This document shows, one piece after another, positions 41,450-50,673 of a DNA stretch of 64,000 nt. Origin of the DNA: Streptomyces piniterrae. GTDB lineage: Bacteria; Actinomycetota; Actinomycetes; Streptomycetales; Streptomycetaceae. The stretch's first letter is position 1, and each line of letters opens with the position of its first letter. The notes below the pieces were generated by a model. The model saw nothing but the letters and a program-made list of their open reading frames with translations, had not been told where the DNA came from and ran no database searches. The stretch spans positions 1-64,000 of the forward strand of contig NZ_SUMB01000007.1 in assembly GCF_005048155.1 (NCBI RefSeq). Direction: 5' to 3'. Both the position numbers and the translations under genes were made by a program.

Positions 41450-43083
41450 GTAACGAGACGAGCGCGACCACCACGCGCCGCGGCAAGGCGCCGCGGGGCG
41501 AGCGGGTCGCCGACTGGGCGGACGGCCGGCTGGGCATCTACAGCCTCGCCAAGGCCAATATGCGCAAGATCTTCCCGGACCACTGGTCCTTCATGCTGGG
41601 TGAGGTCGCGCTCTACAGCTTCATCATCATCATCCTGACCGGTGTCTATCTGACGCTGTTCTTCCACCCGAGCATGGCCGAGGTCGTCTACCACGGCTCC
41701 TACGTGCCGATGCACGGGATCCGGATGACGCAGGCCTTCGAGTCGACGCTGGCCATCAGCTTCGACGTCCGCGGTGGTCTGCTCATCCGCCAGATCCACC
41801 ACTGGGCCGCGCTGGTCTTCCTGGCCGCGATGATGGTCCACATGATGCGGGTGTTCTTCACCGGCGCGTTCCGCAAGCCGCGTGAGGTCAACTGGCTGTT
41901 CGGCTTCCTGCTGTTCGTGCTGGGCATGTTCACCGGCTTCACCGGCTACTCGCTCCCCGACGACCTGCTCTCCGGTACCGGTGTGCGGTTCATCGAGGGC
42001 GTCATCCTGGCGATGCCGCTGGTCGGTTCGTACCTGCAGATGTTCATCTTCGGCGGGGAATTCCCGGGCCACGACATCATTCCGCGGTTCTTCACGGTGC
42101 ACGTGCTGCTGCTGCCCGGCATCATGCTGGGCCTGCTGGTGGCGCACCTGATCCTGGTCTTCTACCACAAGCACACGCAGTTCCCGGGTGCCGGCAAGAC
42201 CAACAACAATGTCGTCGGCATGCCGCTGCTGCCGGTCTACATGGCCAAGGCCGGAGGCTTCTTCTTCCTGGTCTTCGGTGTGATCTCGGTGATCGCCGCG
42301 GTCGCCAGCATCAACCCGGTGTGGGCGATCGGCCCCTACCGTCCTGACCAGGTGTCCACCGGCGCCCAGCCCGACTGGTACATGGGCTTCGCCGAGGGTC
42401 TGGTGCGAGTGATGCCGGGCTGGGAGTGGAACTTCTGGGGCCACACGGTCAACTTCGGCGTGCTGATCCCGATCCTGGTCTTCCCGCTGGTCCTGGTCGC
42501 CATCGCGGTCTACCCGTTCGTCGAGTCGTGGATAAGGGGTGACAAGCGCGAGCACCACATTCTGGACCGCCCGCGCAACGTCCCGACCCGGACCGGCTTC
42601 GGTGTGGCCTGGCTGGTCGCGTACTTCGTGATGCTGATCGGCGGCGGCAACGACCTGTGGGCGACGCACTTCCACCTGTCGATCAACTCGATCACCTGGT
42701 TCGTCCGGATCGCGTTCTTCGTCGGGCCGGTGCTGGCCTTCATCGCCACCAAGCGGATCTGCATGGGCCTCCAGCGCCGCGACCGGGACAAGGTGCTGCA
42801 CGGACGCGAGTCCGGCATCATCAAGCGCCTGCCGCACGGTGAGTTCATCGAGGTCCACGAGCCGCTCGACCAGGAGCAGCTGCACGTGCTCACCCAGCAC
42901 GAGCAGCCCACGCCGATCGAGCTCGGCCCGGAGGTCGACGAGAACGGTGTCGAGCGCAAGGTGTCGCGTACGCAGAAGCTCCGCGCCAAGCTCTCCAAGA
43001 GCTACTACGGCGAGGACAGCGTCATTCCGAAGCCCACGGTGGAGGAGTACAAGGAGATCACCAGCGGCCACGGCCACCACTGA
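41446..43083 (+). CDS. qcrB: Cytochrome b subunit of the bc1 complex
   Basis: A membrane protein of 545 residues with b-type heme helices: IHHWAALVFLAAMMVHMMRV and RFFTVHVLLLPGIMLGLLVAH carry heme histidines, and PDWYMGFAEGL is the quinol-site region. A hydrophilic C-terminal tail of about 120 residues (from RDRDKVLHGRESG) is longer than in mitochondrial cytochrome b, typical of actinobacteria. The ATG at 41446 overlaps the qcrA stop. A strong hairpin follows the gene. Confidence 0.96.
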   Translation: MSNETSATTTRRGKAPRGERVADWADGRLGIYSLAKANMRKIFPDHWSFMLGEVALYSFIIIILTGVYLTLFFHPSMAEVVYHGSYVPMHGIRMTQAFESTLAISFDVRGGLLIRQIHHWAALVFLAAMMVHMMRVFFTGAFRKPREVNWLFGFLLFVLGMFTGFTGYSLPDDLLSGTGVRFIEGVILAMPLVGSYLQMFIFGGEFPGHDIIPRFFTVHVLLLPGIMLGLLVAHLILVFYHKHTQFPGAGKTNNNVVGMPLLPVYMAKAGGFFFLVFGVISVIAAVASINPVWAIGPYRPDQVSTGAQPDWYMGFAEGLVRVMPGWEWNFWGHTVNFGVLIPILVFPLVLVAIAVYPFVESWIRGDKREHHILDRPRNVPTRTGFGVAWLVAYFVMLIGGGNDLWATHFHLSINSITWFVRIAFFVGPVLAFIATKRICMGLQRRDRDKVLHGRESGIIKRLPHGEFIEVHEPLDQEQLHVLTQHEQPTPIELGPEVDENGVERKVSRTQKLRAKLSKSYYGEDSVIPKPTVEEYKEITSGHGHH

Positions 43084-43125
43084 TCACCACGGCGCCGTGT
43101 AGCGCACCGTAGGTAACGCCACCCA

Positions 43126-43158
43126 GAGGGCCCCGTCCGGACATCGGACGGGGCCCTC
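43126..43158 (+). terminator. Perfect 14-pair hairpin after qcrB
   Basis: GAGGGCCCCGTCCG and its complement flank a 5-base loop, 42 bases after the qcrB stop. It should end the ctaE-qcrCAB transcript before trpD. Confidence 0.87.
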
Positions 43159-43221
43159 CGGCGTTCCGGGGGGTCGATAGGGTGACCGGTAGGAGCAGAG
43201 GACAAACCAGGAGTGTGGACC

Positions 43222-44286
43222 ATGAACGTTGTGACCCCGGTTGGCGGCGACAGCGTGGCGGCCCACACCTGGCCGGGCCTGCTGAACGCCCTCCTCGACG
43301 GTCGTGACCTCACCGCGGACGACACCGCCTGGGCGATGGACAGGATCATGCGGGGCGAGGCCAGCGACGCCCAGATCGCCGGCTTCGCGGTGGCCCTGCG
43401 GGCCAAGGGCGAGACCGTCGCCGAGATCTCCGGGCTCGTGCGGACGATGTACCAGCACGCCCGGCTGATCGAGGTGCCGGGACCCAGCGTCGACATCGTC
43501 GGCACCGGCGGCGACGGCGCCAAGACCGTCAACATCTCCACGATGTCCTCGATCGTGGTCGCCGGCACCGGCGCGAAGGTCGTCAAGCACGGCAACCGCG
43601 CGGCGTCCTCGGCCAGCGGTGCCTCCGACGTCCTGGAAAAGCTCGGCGTCAATCTCGACCTGACCCCGCAGCGGGTCACCGAGGTCGCCCAGGAAGCCGG
43701 CATCACGTTCTGCTTCGCGGTGAAGTTCCATCCGTCGCTGCGGCATGTCGCGCCCGCCCGCCGGGAGCTGGGCATCCGCACCACGTTCAACGTGCTGGGC
43801 CCGCTGACCAACCCCGCGCGGGTCCGCGCCCAGGCGACCGGCGTCGCCGACGCCAGGATGGCGCCGATCCTGGCCGGGGTGCTCGCCGAGCGCGGCTCCT
43901 CGGCGCTGGTCTTCCGCGGTGACGACGGCCTGGACGAGCTCACCACGACCGCCACCTCCCGGGTGTGGATCGTCCGGGACGGCACGGTCCGCGAGGAGTC
44001 CTTCGACCCCCGGGACGTCGGCATCGACCTCGTCCCGGTGGAGGCGCTGCGCGGCGCGGACGCGTCGTACAACGCGGATGTGGCGCGCCGCCTGCTGGAC
44101 GGCGAGACCGGCCCGGTACGCGAGGCGGTGCTGCTGAACTCCGCGGCGGCGCTGGTGGCCCTGGAGCCCGCCGACGCCCCGCTGGCGGAGCAGATCCGGG
44201 CGGGCATCGACAAGGCCGCCGAGGCCATCGACTCCGGGGCGGCGAAGCGGGTGTTGGAGCGCTGGGTGGCCGCCAGCAACAGATGA
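43222..44286 (+). CDS. trpD: Anthranilate phosphoribosyltransferase
   Basis: A protein of 354 residues catalysing the second step of tryptophan synthesis, transfer of phosphoribosyl from PRPP to anthranilate. Family motifs: [20 protein letters not shown] (PRPP glycine-rich loop and metal-binding), [18 protein letters not shown], and [16 protein letters not shown]. The ATG at 43222 has AGGAG eight bases upstream, better than the GTG at 43213. No other trp genes are nearby, so it stands alone. Confidence 0.95.
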   Translation: MNVVTPVGGDSVAAHTWPGLLNALLDGRDLTADDTAWAMDRIMRGEASDAQIAGFAVALRAKGETVAEISGLVRTMYQHARLIEVPGPSVDIVGTGGDGAKTVNISTMSSIVVAGTGAKVVKHGNRAASSASGASDVLEKLGVNLDLTPQRVTEVAQEAGITFCFAVKFHPSLRHVAPARRELGIRTTFNVLGPLTNPARVRAQATGVADARMAPILAGVLAERGSSALVFRGDDGLDELTTTATSRVWIVRDGTVREESFDPRDVGIDLVPVEALRGADASYNADVARRLLDGETGPVREAVLLNSAAALVALEPADAPLAEQIRAGIDKAAEAIDSGAAKRVLERWVAASNR

Positions 44287-44312
44287 GCGCCCGGTGACGC
44301 AGGGTGTGACGC

Positions 44313-44343
44313 AGGGCTCAGTCCGTCATATGGACTGGGCCCT
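44313..44343 (+). terminator. 12-pair hairpin after trpD
   Basis: AGGGCTCAGTCC and GGACTGGGCCCT pair with one wobble around a 7-base loop, 26 bases past the trpD stop. A SAM-IV riboswitch begins shortly after. Confidence 0.82.
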
Positions 44344-44378
44344 TGCGGCTGCATGCTCTTGTGGCATGATTCTGCGCA

Positions 44379-44511
44379 GGTCACGAGTGACAGCGATGTA
44401 GGCCCCGGCCCGCTGTCCGGCAACCCTCCGTCCGTGGCGGGGTGCCCCGGGTGATGACCAGGCCGCAGGCAGCGAGGTCTGCGGCAAGCGCGGATCCCTC
44501 GCCAGGGATCC
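44379..44511 (+). ncRNA. SAM-IV riboswitch
   Basis: The leader between trpD and the class V aminotransferase contains GGTCACGAGTGACAGC, then GCTGTCCGGCAACCCTCC, GGCGGGGTGCCCCGGGTG and the closing ATGACC, the order of elements of the SAM-IV riboswitch in actinomycetes. GGTCA at the start pairs with TGACC near 44458. A further stem follows, with a perfect hairpin GGATCCCT-CGCC-AGGGATCC (44492-44511) that may be part of the expression platform. It should bind S-adenosylmethionine and turn the downstream gene off. This was recognised from memory; no covariance model was run. The rest of the 415-base gap shows no gene. Confidence 0.82.
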
Positions 44512-44701
44512 TGGTCCTCGAGGGAGCTCCTTCCGTGATTCAGCGAATGCGATAGGGCCCGACGGCCCCTTTCCCGCAACCCTTTCCGAGCCCTTCGCTC
44601 TTTTCCGCGCTGCGGTGCCGCGCCGTGCATCCTGCTCTGCACGCACACCCTTCGACGCACCCGCCCGCAGCGAATTCGCTTATCTCTCACGGGAGTTCGC
44701 C

Positions 44702-46081
44702 ATGTCTGTTTCCGCCGTTGCCGCCGACCGTTCCGTTTGTGCCCCGCTGCCGGTTCTGGGACGGGATGTCCGCGTCCCGCTGGTGACCGGCGGCGAAGTC
44801 GACTACGCCGCGCTGGACTACGCCGCCAGCGCGCCGGCACTGCAGCGGGTCTGGGACGACGTGGCCGCCTACGCCCCGTACTACGGCAGCGTGCACCGCG
44901 GCGCCGGGTACCTCTCGCAGCTCTCCACCGACCTGTTCGAGAACAGCCGCCGGACGATCGCGGAGTTCCTCGGCTGCCGCACCGACGACCAGGTCGTCTT
45001 CACCCGCTCCACTACCGACTCCCTCAACCTCCTGGCCGCCGTACTCCCGCAGGACACCCGGGTGTTCGTCTTCGAGACCGAGCACCACGCCTCGCTGCTG
45101 CCCTGGGAGCAGCGCGGGGACGCCAAGGGGGGTGCCGTGACGTACCTCAACGCGCCGCGCACCCCGGGCGAGGCGGTCGACACCCTGGAGAAGGCGCTGG
45201 CCGCGCGCGAGCCCTACGGACCGGCCCTGGTGTGCGTGACCGGCGCGTCCAACGTCACCGGTGAGCTGTGGCCGGTGCGCGAACTGGCCGCCGCGGCGCA
45301 CGCCCACGGCGCACGGATCGTGCTGGACGCGGCGCAGCTCGCCCCCCATCACCCCGTCGACATCGCCGAACTGGACGTCGACTGGGTCGCCTTCTCCGGA
45401 CACAAGCTGTACGCGCCGTTCGGCGCGGGTGTGCTGGCGGGCCGGGCGGACTGGCTCCAGGACGCGGAGCCGTACCTCGCCGGCGGCGGCGCCAGCCGCA
45501 AGGTGTCCCGCCGTACGGACGGCGGCGTGGACGTCGAATGGCACACCACCGCGGCCCGGCACGAGGCCGGTTCGCCCAACGTCATCGGCGCCTACTCCAT
45601 CGCCGCCGCCTGCCGGGCGCTGACCGAGGCCGGTTTCGACGACCTCGTGGCCCGCGAGCAGGCGCTGATCGCCCGGGTCCGGGCGGGCCTGGCCGAGGTC
45701 CCCGAGGTCAACGTGCTCTCCCTCTTCGGCGACGACGCCCCGCGGGTGGGCGTCATCTCCTTCGTCGTCGAGGGCTGGAACAGCTCGCACTTCGCGGCCG
45801 CGCTCTCCGCGGAGTACGGCATCGGCGTCCGCGACGGCCTGTTCTGCGCGCACCCGCTGGTGCGGACGCTGCTGGGCAGTGACCCGCAGACCCAGGGCGA
45901 GTGCGGGGCCCCGGAGGCCGCTCCGGGCGAGAAGTCCCTCAACGCGATCCGGGTGAGCTTCGGGGCCGGGACGCCGGACGAGCACGTCGAGCGGTTCGTG
46001 AACGCCGTGAAGGAACTCGTGGCGGACGGCGCGCGGTGGAACTACCGCACGGAGGACGGCCGTTGCGTTCCGCTGCGGTGA
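44702..46081 (+). CDS. Class V aminotransferase (cysteine-desulfurase-like), SAM-riboswitch controlled
   Basis: A protein of 459 residues. VDYAALDYAASAPALQRVWD is the start of a class V fold, ETEHHASLLPWEQ binds PLP phosphate, ARIVLDAAQLAPHHPVDIAE carries the cofactor aspartate, and DWVAFSGHKLYAPFGAGVLAG has the PLP lysine. The equivalents of the desulfurase cysteine loop are less clear (SAEYGIGVRDGLFCAHPL with one Cys). It may act on a sulfur amino acid, since a SAM-IV riboswitch precedes it. The ATG at 44702 has CGGGAG. A hairpin follows. Confidence 0.9.
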   Translation: MSVSAVAADRSVCAPLPVLGRDVRVPLVTGGEVDYAALDYAASAPALQRVWDDVAAYAPYYGSVHRGAGYLSQLSTDLFENSRRTIAEFLGCRTDDQVVFTRSTTDSLNLLAAVLPQDTRVFVFETEHHASLLPWEQRGDAKGGAVTYLNAPRTPGEAVDTLEKALAAREPYGPALVCVTGASNVTGELWPVRELAAAAHAHGARIVLDAAQLAPHHPVDIAELDVDWVAFSGHKLYAPFGAGVLAGRADWLQDAEPYLAGGGASRKVSRRTDGGVDVEWHTTAARHEAGSPNVIGAYSIAAACRALTEAGFDDLVAREQALIARVRAGLAEVPEVNVLSLFGDDAPRVGVISFVVEGWNSSHFAAALSAEYGIGVRDGLFCAHPLVRTLLGSDPQTQGECGAPEAAPGEKSLNAIRVSFGAGTPDEHVERFVNAVKELVADGARWNYRTEDGRCVPLR

Positions 46082-46171
46082 CGCGGCGCTTGGGCTGAGC
46101 CGGCTTGGATCCCGCCGTTGACTCGGCACCCGACGCTCGCCCCCACTCGGCTTCTCCACCCACCCACGGGA

Positions 46172-46210
46172 GGTGACAGCTCTCAGGACGGAGTCCGGAG
46201 GGCTGTCACC
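46172..46210 (+). terminator. 13-pair hairpin after the aminotransferase gene
   Basis: GGTGACAGCTCTC and GAGGGCTGTCACC pair with one wobble around a 13-base loop, about 90 bases past the stop of the aminotransferase gene. It can stop that transcript. Confidence 0.75.
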
Positions 46211-46237
46211 GCACCCGTAAAACCCACGCCCGCCGCA

Positions 46238-46274
46238 TGGGGGCACCTCCCACGCCCTTTAGGCAGTGGGGGAG
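46238..46274 (+). repeat. Dispersed TGGGGG/TGGGGGAG element, intergenic copy
   Basis: A 37-base element with TGGGGG at one end, a C-rich stretch, an A/T-containing middle, and TGGGGGAG at the other end. A second copy on the opposite strand lies at 54395-54430 inside a coding sequence. Similar GGGGGAG-bearing palindromic sequences are scattered in Streptomyces genomes, to my knowledge. Confidence 0.6.
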
Positions 46275-46347
46275 CAACGGCGAACAACCCCCACGGCGGG
46301 AAAGCCGACAACGGCGGGATCCGAGCCGGCCCGCGCCAAGCGCAGCG

Positions 46348-46629
46348 CTACGCGTCCAGGCCGATGGCGAACGCCGCCTCCAGGTCATGCTGGGAATACG
46401 TGCGGAACGCGATGTGCGTCTCCGTGGACGCGACGCCCGGGACCTTGCTGATCCGGCCGGGGATGACGTCCGCGAGGTCGTCGTGCGCGGCGACCCGGAC
46501 CATGGCGATCAGGTCGTGTGCCCCGGTGACGGAGTAGACCTCGCTGACGCCCTCCAGCGCGGCGATCTTCTCGGCGATCTCCGGGATCTGGTCCACGCTG
46601 GTCTTGATGAGCACGATCGACGTGATCAC
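46348..46629 (-). CDS. Lrp/AsnC ligand-binding domain protein
   Basis: A protein of 93 residues consisting only of the RAM/AsnC effector-binding domain (ITSIVLIKTSVDQIPEIAEK, then VYSVTGAHDLIAMVRVAAHD and VPGVASTETHIAF). No DNA-binding domain is fused. Such stand-alone domains can assemble with full-length Lrp proteins or bind amino acids. The GTG at 46629 overlaps the rhomboid stop (GTGA), so the two are coupled. Amino-acid metabolism neighbours (trpD, the class V aminotransferase) fit the domain, but no link is proven. Confidence 0.92.
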   Translation of the reverse strand: MITSIVLIKTSVDQIPEIAEKIAALEGVSEVYSVTGAHDLIAMVRVAAHDDLADVIPGRISKVPGVASTETHIAFRTYSQHDLEAAFAIGLDA

Positions 46630-47414
46630 GGCTGGCTCTCTCCCTCGGTCGCCCGGTCGTTCCCCCCGGTGGCCACCACACTATCCCTCCCGTAGCGCAC
46701 CCACGCGTACAGGAAACCCAGCGCGAAGCCGACCACATGGGCGAGGTAGGCGACGCCGGGCCCGTTGGGGTCGTCCTGCGCGGCCTGCCACTGGAGGAAG
46801 AACCAGAAGAGCAGCACGATCCAGGCCGGGAAGCGCAGCGGCAGGAAGAACAGGAACGGGAAGACGCTGGTGACCCGGGCCTTCGGGAAGAGGTAGAGGA
46901 AGGCGCCCAGGATCCCGGAGATCGACCCGGAGGCGCCGACCAGCGTCTGTCCTGACGTGGCGTGCGCGGCCGCGTAGCCGAGGAGTGCCAGGTAGCCGAT
47001 GCCGAGGTAGAAGGCGGCGAACGGCAGCCGGCCCATCCGCTCCTCGGTCATGCCGCCGAAGACGTACAGAAACAGCATGTTGCCGAGCAGATGCAGCCAG
47101 CTGCCGTGGACGAACAGCGCGGTCAGCGGGGTGAGCAGGGCCCGCACCGAGCCGCTCCACAGGTCCAGCGGAATCACGCCCCAGTGCTCGAAATAGGCGG
47201 TCTGGGCGTGCGCGAGGGCGTCGCCGGTGCCGTATGCCCGGTTGAGGCCCGAGGCGGGTCCGATGACGAAGATCGCGCAGCACAGCGCGGTCAGTACGTT
47301 CGTCATCCGGGAGAACACGGCCCGCAGGGACCGGGGGGTGGGGCGCGAGGGGCGGAGGAAGGCCAGGGAACGCGGAGAACGGGAGGGCGGGGGAGGGGGA
47401 GACGGCGCCGTCAT
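46626..47414 (-). CDS. Rhomboid-family intramembrane serine protease
   Basis: A protein of 262 residues with six membrane helices after a Pro/Ser-rich N-terminal tail. The catalytic serine lies in TLVGASGSISGILGAFL, and the histidine in YLAHVVGFALGFLYAWV. HGSWLHLLGNMLFLYVFGG is the helix-2/loop signature. These proteases cut membrane-embedded substrates. The ATG at 47414 precedes the Lrp gene, with a 4-base overlap between the two. It is a regular rhomboid, unlike the diverged member at 5.5 kb. Confidence 0.94.
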   Translation of the reverse strand: MTAPSPPPPPSRSPRSLAFLRPSRPTPRSLRAVFSRMTNVLTALCCAIFVIGPASGLNRAYGTGDALAHAQTAYFEHWGVIPLDLWSGSVRALLTPLTALFVHGSWLHLLGNMLFLYVFGGMTEERMGRLPFAAFYLGIGYLALLGYAAAHATSGQTLVGASGSISGILGAFLYLFPKARVTSVFPFLFFLPLRFPAWIVLLFWFFLQWQAAQDDPNGPGVAYLAHVVGFALGFLYAWVRYGRDSVVATGGNDRATEGESQP

Positions 47415-47609
47415 GAAGTGATCATGGCGTAATGCCGGGCATTCGGGACAGAGCGCCTCGCCGCGTCCCGCCTCCTGGGCAGCGCCCGCACCGGCCCCCT
47501 GTCAGGCCGTAGGGTTACAGGCAGTACTTTGCGCACTTCCGCAGTCCGACGGCGCACCGCGTGAACCGCACCCCGCACGAGCACGACGAGCACGAAAGAG
47601 GACTACACG

Positions 47610-47849
47610 ATGGCTGTTCCCCTGCCGACGGCCGAAACCCGGTGGCGCTGCACGCTGTGCGGCAACCTCACGCGTTTCGATGTGACCCGCCGGTCCAAAG
47701 TGGTGGAGTACGTCCACCTGGACCTGGCCGGGGAGCCGAAGGTGGAGGAGCGCGAGGTCCTCAGTGAGAGCATCGAGTCCGTGCGCTGCCGTTGGTGCAA
47801 CGCGGTCGACCAGATCGAGCTGGTGGACCGGCCGGGCGCGAACGCCTGA
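47610..47849 (+). CDS. Small zinc-ribbon protein
   Basis: A protein of 79 residues with two CxxC pairs: RWRCTLCGNLTRFD near residue 14 and VRCRWCNAVDQIEL near residue 60, a four-cysteine zinc ribbon. The middle is acidic. Similar small proteins occur upstream of an NYN-domain gene in actinobacteria, as here, and may bind RNA or partner proteins. The ATG at 47610 follows GAGGACTACACG. It ends 18 bases before the NYN gene. Confidence 0.88.
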   Translation: MAVPLPTAETRWRCTLCGNLTRFDVTRRSKVVEYVHLDLAGEPKVEEREVLSESIESVRCRWCNAVDQIELVDRPGANA

Positions 47850-47867
47850 GATCGGAGCGATGCAGCC

Positions 47868-49241
47868 GTGGTGGAGCGTCCAGAAGGGGAGCGGGGGGCG
47901 GAGCACATCGACGCATCCGAGGGTGCGGCCGACGAAGTGCTGGACCGTCCGCTGCCCGAGGGCGTACGGCGCCGGGTCGTGGCGCTCACCGCGGAGTCTT
48001 TCGGCGGCCTGACCGTCGCCGAACTGCCGCCCCCCTTGCGGCAGTACGCCCGTTTCACCCCGACTCGCCGGGCCAAGTTCGCCGGTAACGCGATGGCCGC
48101 CGCGCTGGAGAGCGACCCGGTCTTCCGGCAGCGGATCGCCGGCAAGCTCCGTGAGGCCCAGCCGGAGCTCGCCGAGGCCCTGGACCACGGCACACCGCCC
48201 GCGGCCGCCGATCCGCTGGACGTCGCGGCGGCGGCGTACGTGCTGCGCCCCGAAGGCTGGGTCAAGCTGGTCGCGGCGGCCGGCGAGGAGGCCCAGCGGG
48301 CGCGTGCCGAGCGGGCCGGCGAGGAGGCCGAGCGGGAGCTGGACCGGCTGCGCGAGGAGTTGGCGCAGGCGCGTGCGGAGGCCCGTACGGACGCCGACCG
48401 GATCCGGTCGGACCTGGACGCCGTCCGCAAGGAGAACGAGTCGCTCCAGCGCAAGCTGCGCAGCGCGCAGAGCGACGTCAAGCGCGGCGAGGCGGCGGTG
48501 CGCAAGGCCGAGACCGCGCTGGAGGCCGTACGGTCCCAGGCGGCGACGGAGAAGACCGCCACGGACAGCGAGGTGCGGCGGCTCAAGGCCCGGATCGCCG
48601 AGGTCGAGACGGCGCTGGAGACCAGCCGGCGGGCCGCCCGCGAGGGCCGCAGCGTCGAGGACATGCGGCTGCGGCTGCTGCTGGACACGGTGCTGGACGC
48701 GGCCCAGGGGCTGCGCCGGGAGCTGGCGCTGCCGCCCGCCAGCGTCCACCCGGCGGACACCGTGGACGCGGTGGCGCCGGGCAAGATGACGCCGAAGGAC
48801 ATCGCGACGCGGGCGCTGTCGGAGACGGATCCGGCGCTGCTGGACCAGCTTCTGGCCCTGCCGCAGGCGCATTTGGTGGTGGACGGCTACAACGTCACCA
48901 AAACCGGCTATCCGACCATGCCGTTGGAGAAGCAGCGGCTGCGGCTGCTGGGCGGGCTCGCGGTCCTGGCGGCGCAGACCGGCGCGGAGATGACCTGCGT
49001 CTTCGACGGTGCGGAGCTGGCGGCGCCGGTGCTGCTCGCGCCGCCGCGCGGGGTGCGGGTGCTGTTCAGCAAACCGGGCGTCACGGCCGACGAGTTGATC
49101 CGTCAGCTGGTGCGGGCCGAGCCGCCCGGCCGTCCGGTCGTCGTGGTCTCCACGGACCGGGAAGTGGCCGACGGCGTCGCGAAGGCCGGTGCACGGCCCG
49201 TCGCATCGGCCTTGCTGCTCAAGCGACTTGCCCGGACCTGA
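47868..49241 (+). CDS. NYN-domain RNA-binding protein with coiled coil
   Basis: A protein of 457 residues. Residues 25-125 are a helical domain (PEGVRRRVVALTAESFGGL, RFTPTRRAKFAGNAMAAALE). A long coiled coil rich in Glu/Arg/Ala runs about 140-265, and the C-terminal PIN-like NYN domain begins near 338 with HLVVDGYNVTKTGYPTMPLE, containing catalytic-type Asp and Asn. VVVVSTDREVADGVAKAGA is the final NYN motif. Family members are YacP-like nucleases. The GTG at 47868 follows the zinc-ribbon gene by 18 bases, so the two are probably an operon. Confidence 0.9.
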   Translation: MVERPEGERGAEHIDASEGAADEVLDRPLPEGVRRRVVALTAESFGGLTVAELPPPLRQYARFTPTRRAKFAGNAMAAALESDPVFRQRIAGKLREAQPELAEALDHGTPPAAADPLDVAAAAYVLRPEGWVKLVAAAGEEAQRARAERAGEEAERELDRLREELAQARAEARTDADRIRSDLDAVRKENESLQRKLRSAQSDVKRGEAAVRKAETALEAVRSQAATEKTATDSEVRRLKARIAEVETALETSRRAAREGRSVEDMRLRLLLDTVLDAAQGLRRELALPPASVHPADTVDAVAPGKMTPKDIATRALSETDPALLDQLLALPQAHLVVDGYNVTKTGYPTMPLEKQRLRLLGGLAVLAAQTGAEMTCVFDGAELAAPVLLAPPRGVRVLFSKPGVTADELIRQLVRAEPPGRPVVVVSTDREVADGVAKAGARPVASALLLKRLART

Positions 49242-49437
49242 CGCGATGCGTCACGTGGGCGCCTGACCTGGGCGATATGCCCCTTGTGATCCGTCTCTGA
49301 GCGTCAAGTGCCGCTCACTGCCTGTGTGATGTTGGTAAAGGATGGGTCCGCTGGGGCATTTTTTGCCCGTGAGGATTTGAAGCGATCACAGCTCGGTTAC
49401 TAAGGTCGGCTCGATCCTTCATGCAGATGATTATCCA

Positions 49438-49530
49438 ACCGGGATGGTCAGTGGAGGAACCGCCGAGTCCGCGGCGTTCGCGCGGAGCCGGGGTATCAAC
49501 CCCCCACTTCCCGGTAGGCGGCTGGAGGAA
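49438..49530 (+). ncRNA. Candidate c-di-AMP (ydaO-type) riboswitch leader
   Basis: The 305-base gap between the NYN gene and the first NlpC/P60 gene holds no supported gene. Within it, CGCCGAGTCCG followed by GCGGAGCCGGGGTATCAA resembles elements of ydaO-type leaders found before cell-wall hydrolase genes in Streptomyces. The 3' part (expected GGGGTGAATC) is poorly matched. No counterpart is seen before the second NlpC/P60 gene. Confidence 0.4.
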
Positions 49531-49546
49531 GAAGGAGCTCGCCCCC

Positions 49547-50569
49547 GTGGCGTCCCACCGTCGACCCAAGCAGCCGAGCCGCACCCGCGTCACCGTGCTC
49601 ACCGCGACCGCAGCCGCGGCCGTCGCCCTCTCGTCGCAGGCCGCCCAGGCCGACCCGTCGCAGAAGAAGCAGGACGTCAAGGCCGAGGTCGACAAGCTCT
49701 ACGAGCAGGCGGAGCAGGCCACCGAGAAGTACAACGGCGTCAAGGAGGACCAGGAGCGCCTCCAGAAGGAGGTCGAGGACCTCCAGGACAAGGTCGCCCG
49801 CGGCCAGGGGGAGCTGAACCAGCTCCGCAAGGGCCTCGGCGCCGTCGCCTCCGGCCAGTACCGCAGCGGCAGCATCGACCCGTCCGTCCAGCTGTTCCTC
49901 TCCGGCGACCCGGACACCTACCTGGAGAAGGCCGCCACCCTCGACCAGTTGAGCGGCAAGCAGGCCGAGCAGCTGAAGACCATCGCGGACAAGCAGCGCC
50001 GGCTCGCCCAGGAGCGCGCGGAGGCCGCCAGCAAGATCCAGGACCTCACCGACACCCGCAAGGCGCTCGGTGACAAGAAGGACGAGATCAAGGACAAGCT
50101 CGGCAAGGCGCAGGAGCTGCTCAACACCCTCACGGCCAAGGAGCGCGCGGCCATGGAGGCCAAGGAGCAGCGCGCCAACCGTGACAACAGCCGGGTCAAC
50201 CTGGGCGATGACGTGCCGGCCTCGCAGCGCGGTGCGGCCGCACTGTCCGCCGCGCAGTCCAAGATAGGCTCGCCGTACGTCTGGGGGGCCACCGGACCGT
50301 CCTCGTTCGACTGCTCCGGTCTGACCTCCTGGGCCTACCAGCAGGCGGGCCAGTCGCTGCCGCGCACCTCGCAGGAGCAGGCCAACGCCGGCACCCGGAT
50401 CTCGCAGGACGCGCTCAAGCCCGGCGACCTGGTGCTCTTCTACGACGACCTGCACCACATCGGCCTGTACGCGGGCAACAACACGGTGCTGCACGCGCCG
50501 AAGCCCGGCGCCTCGGTGCGCTACGAGTCGATCAACAACATGCCGTTCGCGTTCGGCGTGCGGGTCTGA
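49547..50569 (+). CDS. NlpC/P60 peptidoglycan endopeptidase
   Basis: A secreted protein of 340 residues with an Arg-rich signal peptide (residues 1-38, cut near ALSSQAAQADP), a long coiled coil (about 45-215), and a C-terminal NlpC/P60 domain with the catalytic cysteine in SSFDCSGLTSWAYQQ, the histidine in DLHHIGLYAG and a third polar residue after it. Such enzymes cleave D-gamma-glutamyl-diaminopimelate bonds. The GTG at 49547 has GAAGGAG nine bases upstream and gives ASHRRPKQPSRTR. It is paralogous to the gene at 50847. Confidence 0.93.
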   Translation: MASHRRPKQPSRTRVTVLTATAAAAVALSSQAAQADPSQKKQDVKAEVDKLYEQAEQATEKYNGVKEDQERLQKEVEDLQDKVARGQGELNQLRKGLGAVASGQYRSGSIDPSVQLFLSGDPDTYLEKAATLDQLSGKQAEQLKTIADKQRRLAQERAEAASKIQDLTDTRKALGDKKDEIKDKLGKAQELLNTLTAKERAAMEAKEQRANRDNSRVNLGDDVPASQRGAAALSAAQSKIGSPYVWGATGPSSFDCSGLTSWAYQQAGQSLPRTSQEQANAGTRISQDALKPGDLVLFYDDLHHIGLYAGNNTVLHAPKPGASVRYESINNMPFAFGVRV

Positions 50570-50673
50570 GCCCCGAGGGCCGCGACCGACCTGGAGATCT
50601 CTGGCTGAAAAGCCTCATAACCGCCTCAACCTGCCGCCCGAACGGGCGATTTGCGGCCCCCGCCGCTGACTTC

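Noticed and set aside
43084-43221. Tryptophan attenuator before trpD
   Set aside because: No Trp-rich leader peptide is present. The only hairpin fits termination of the qcr operon.
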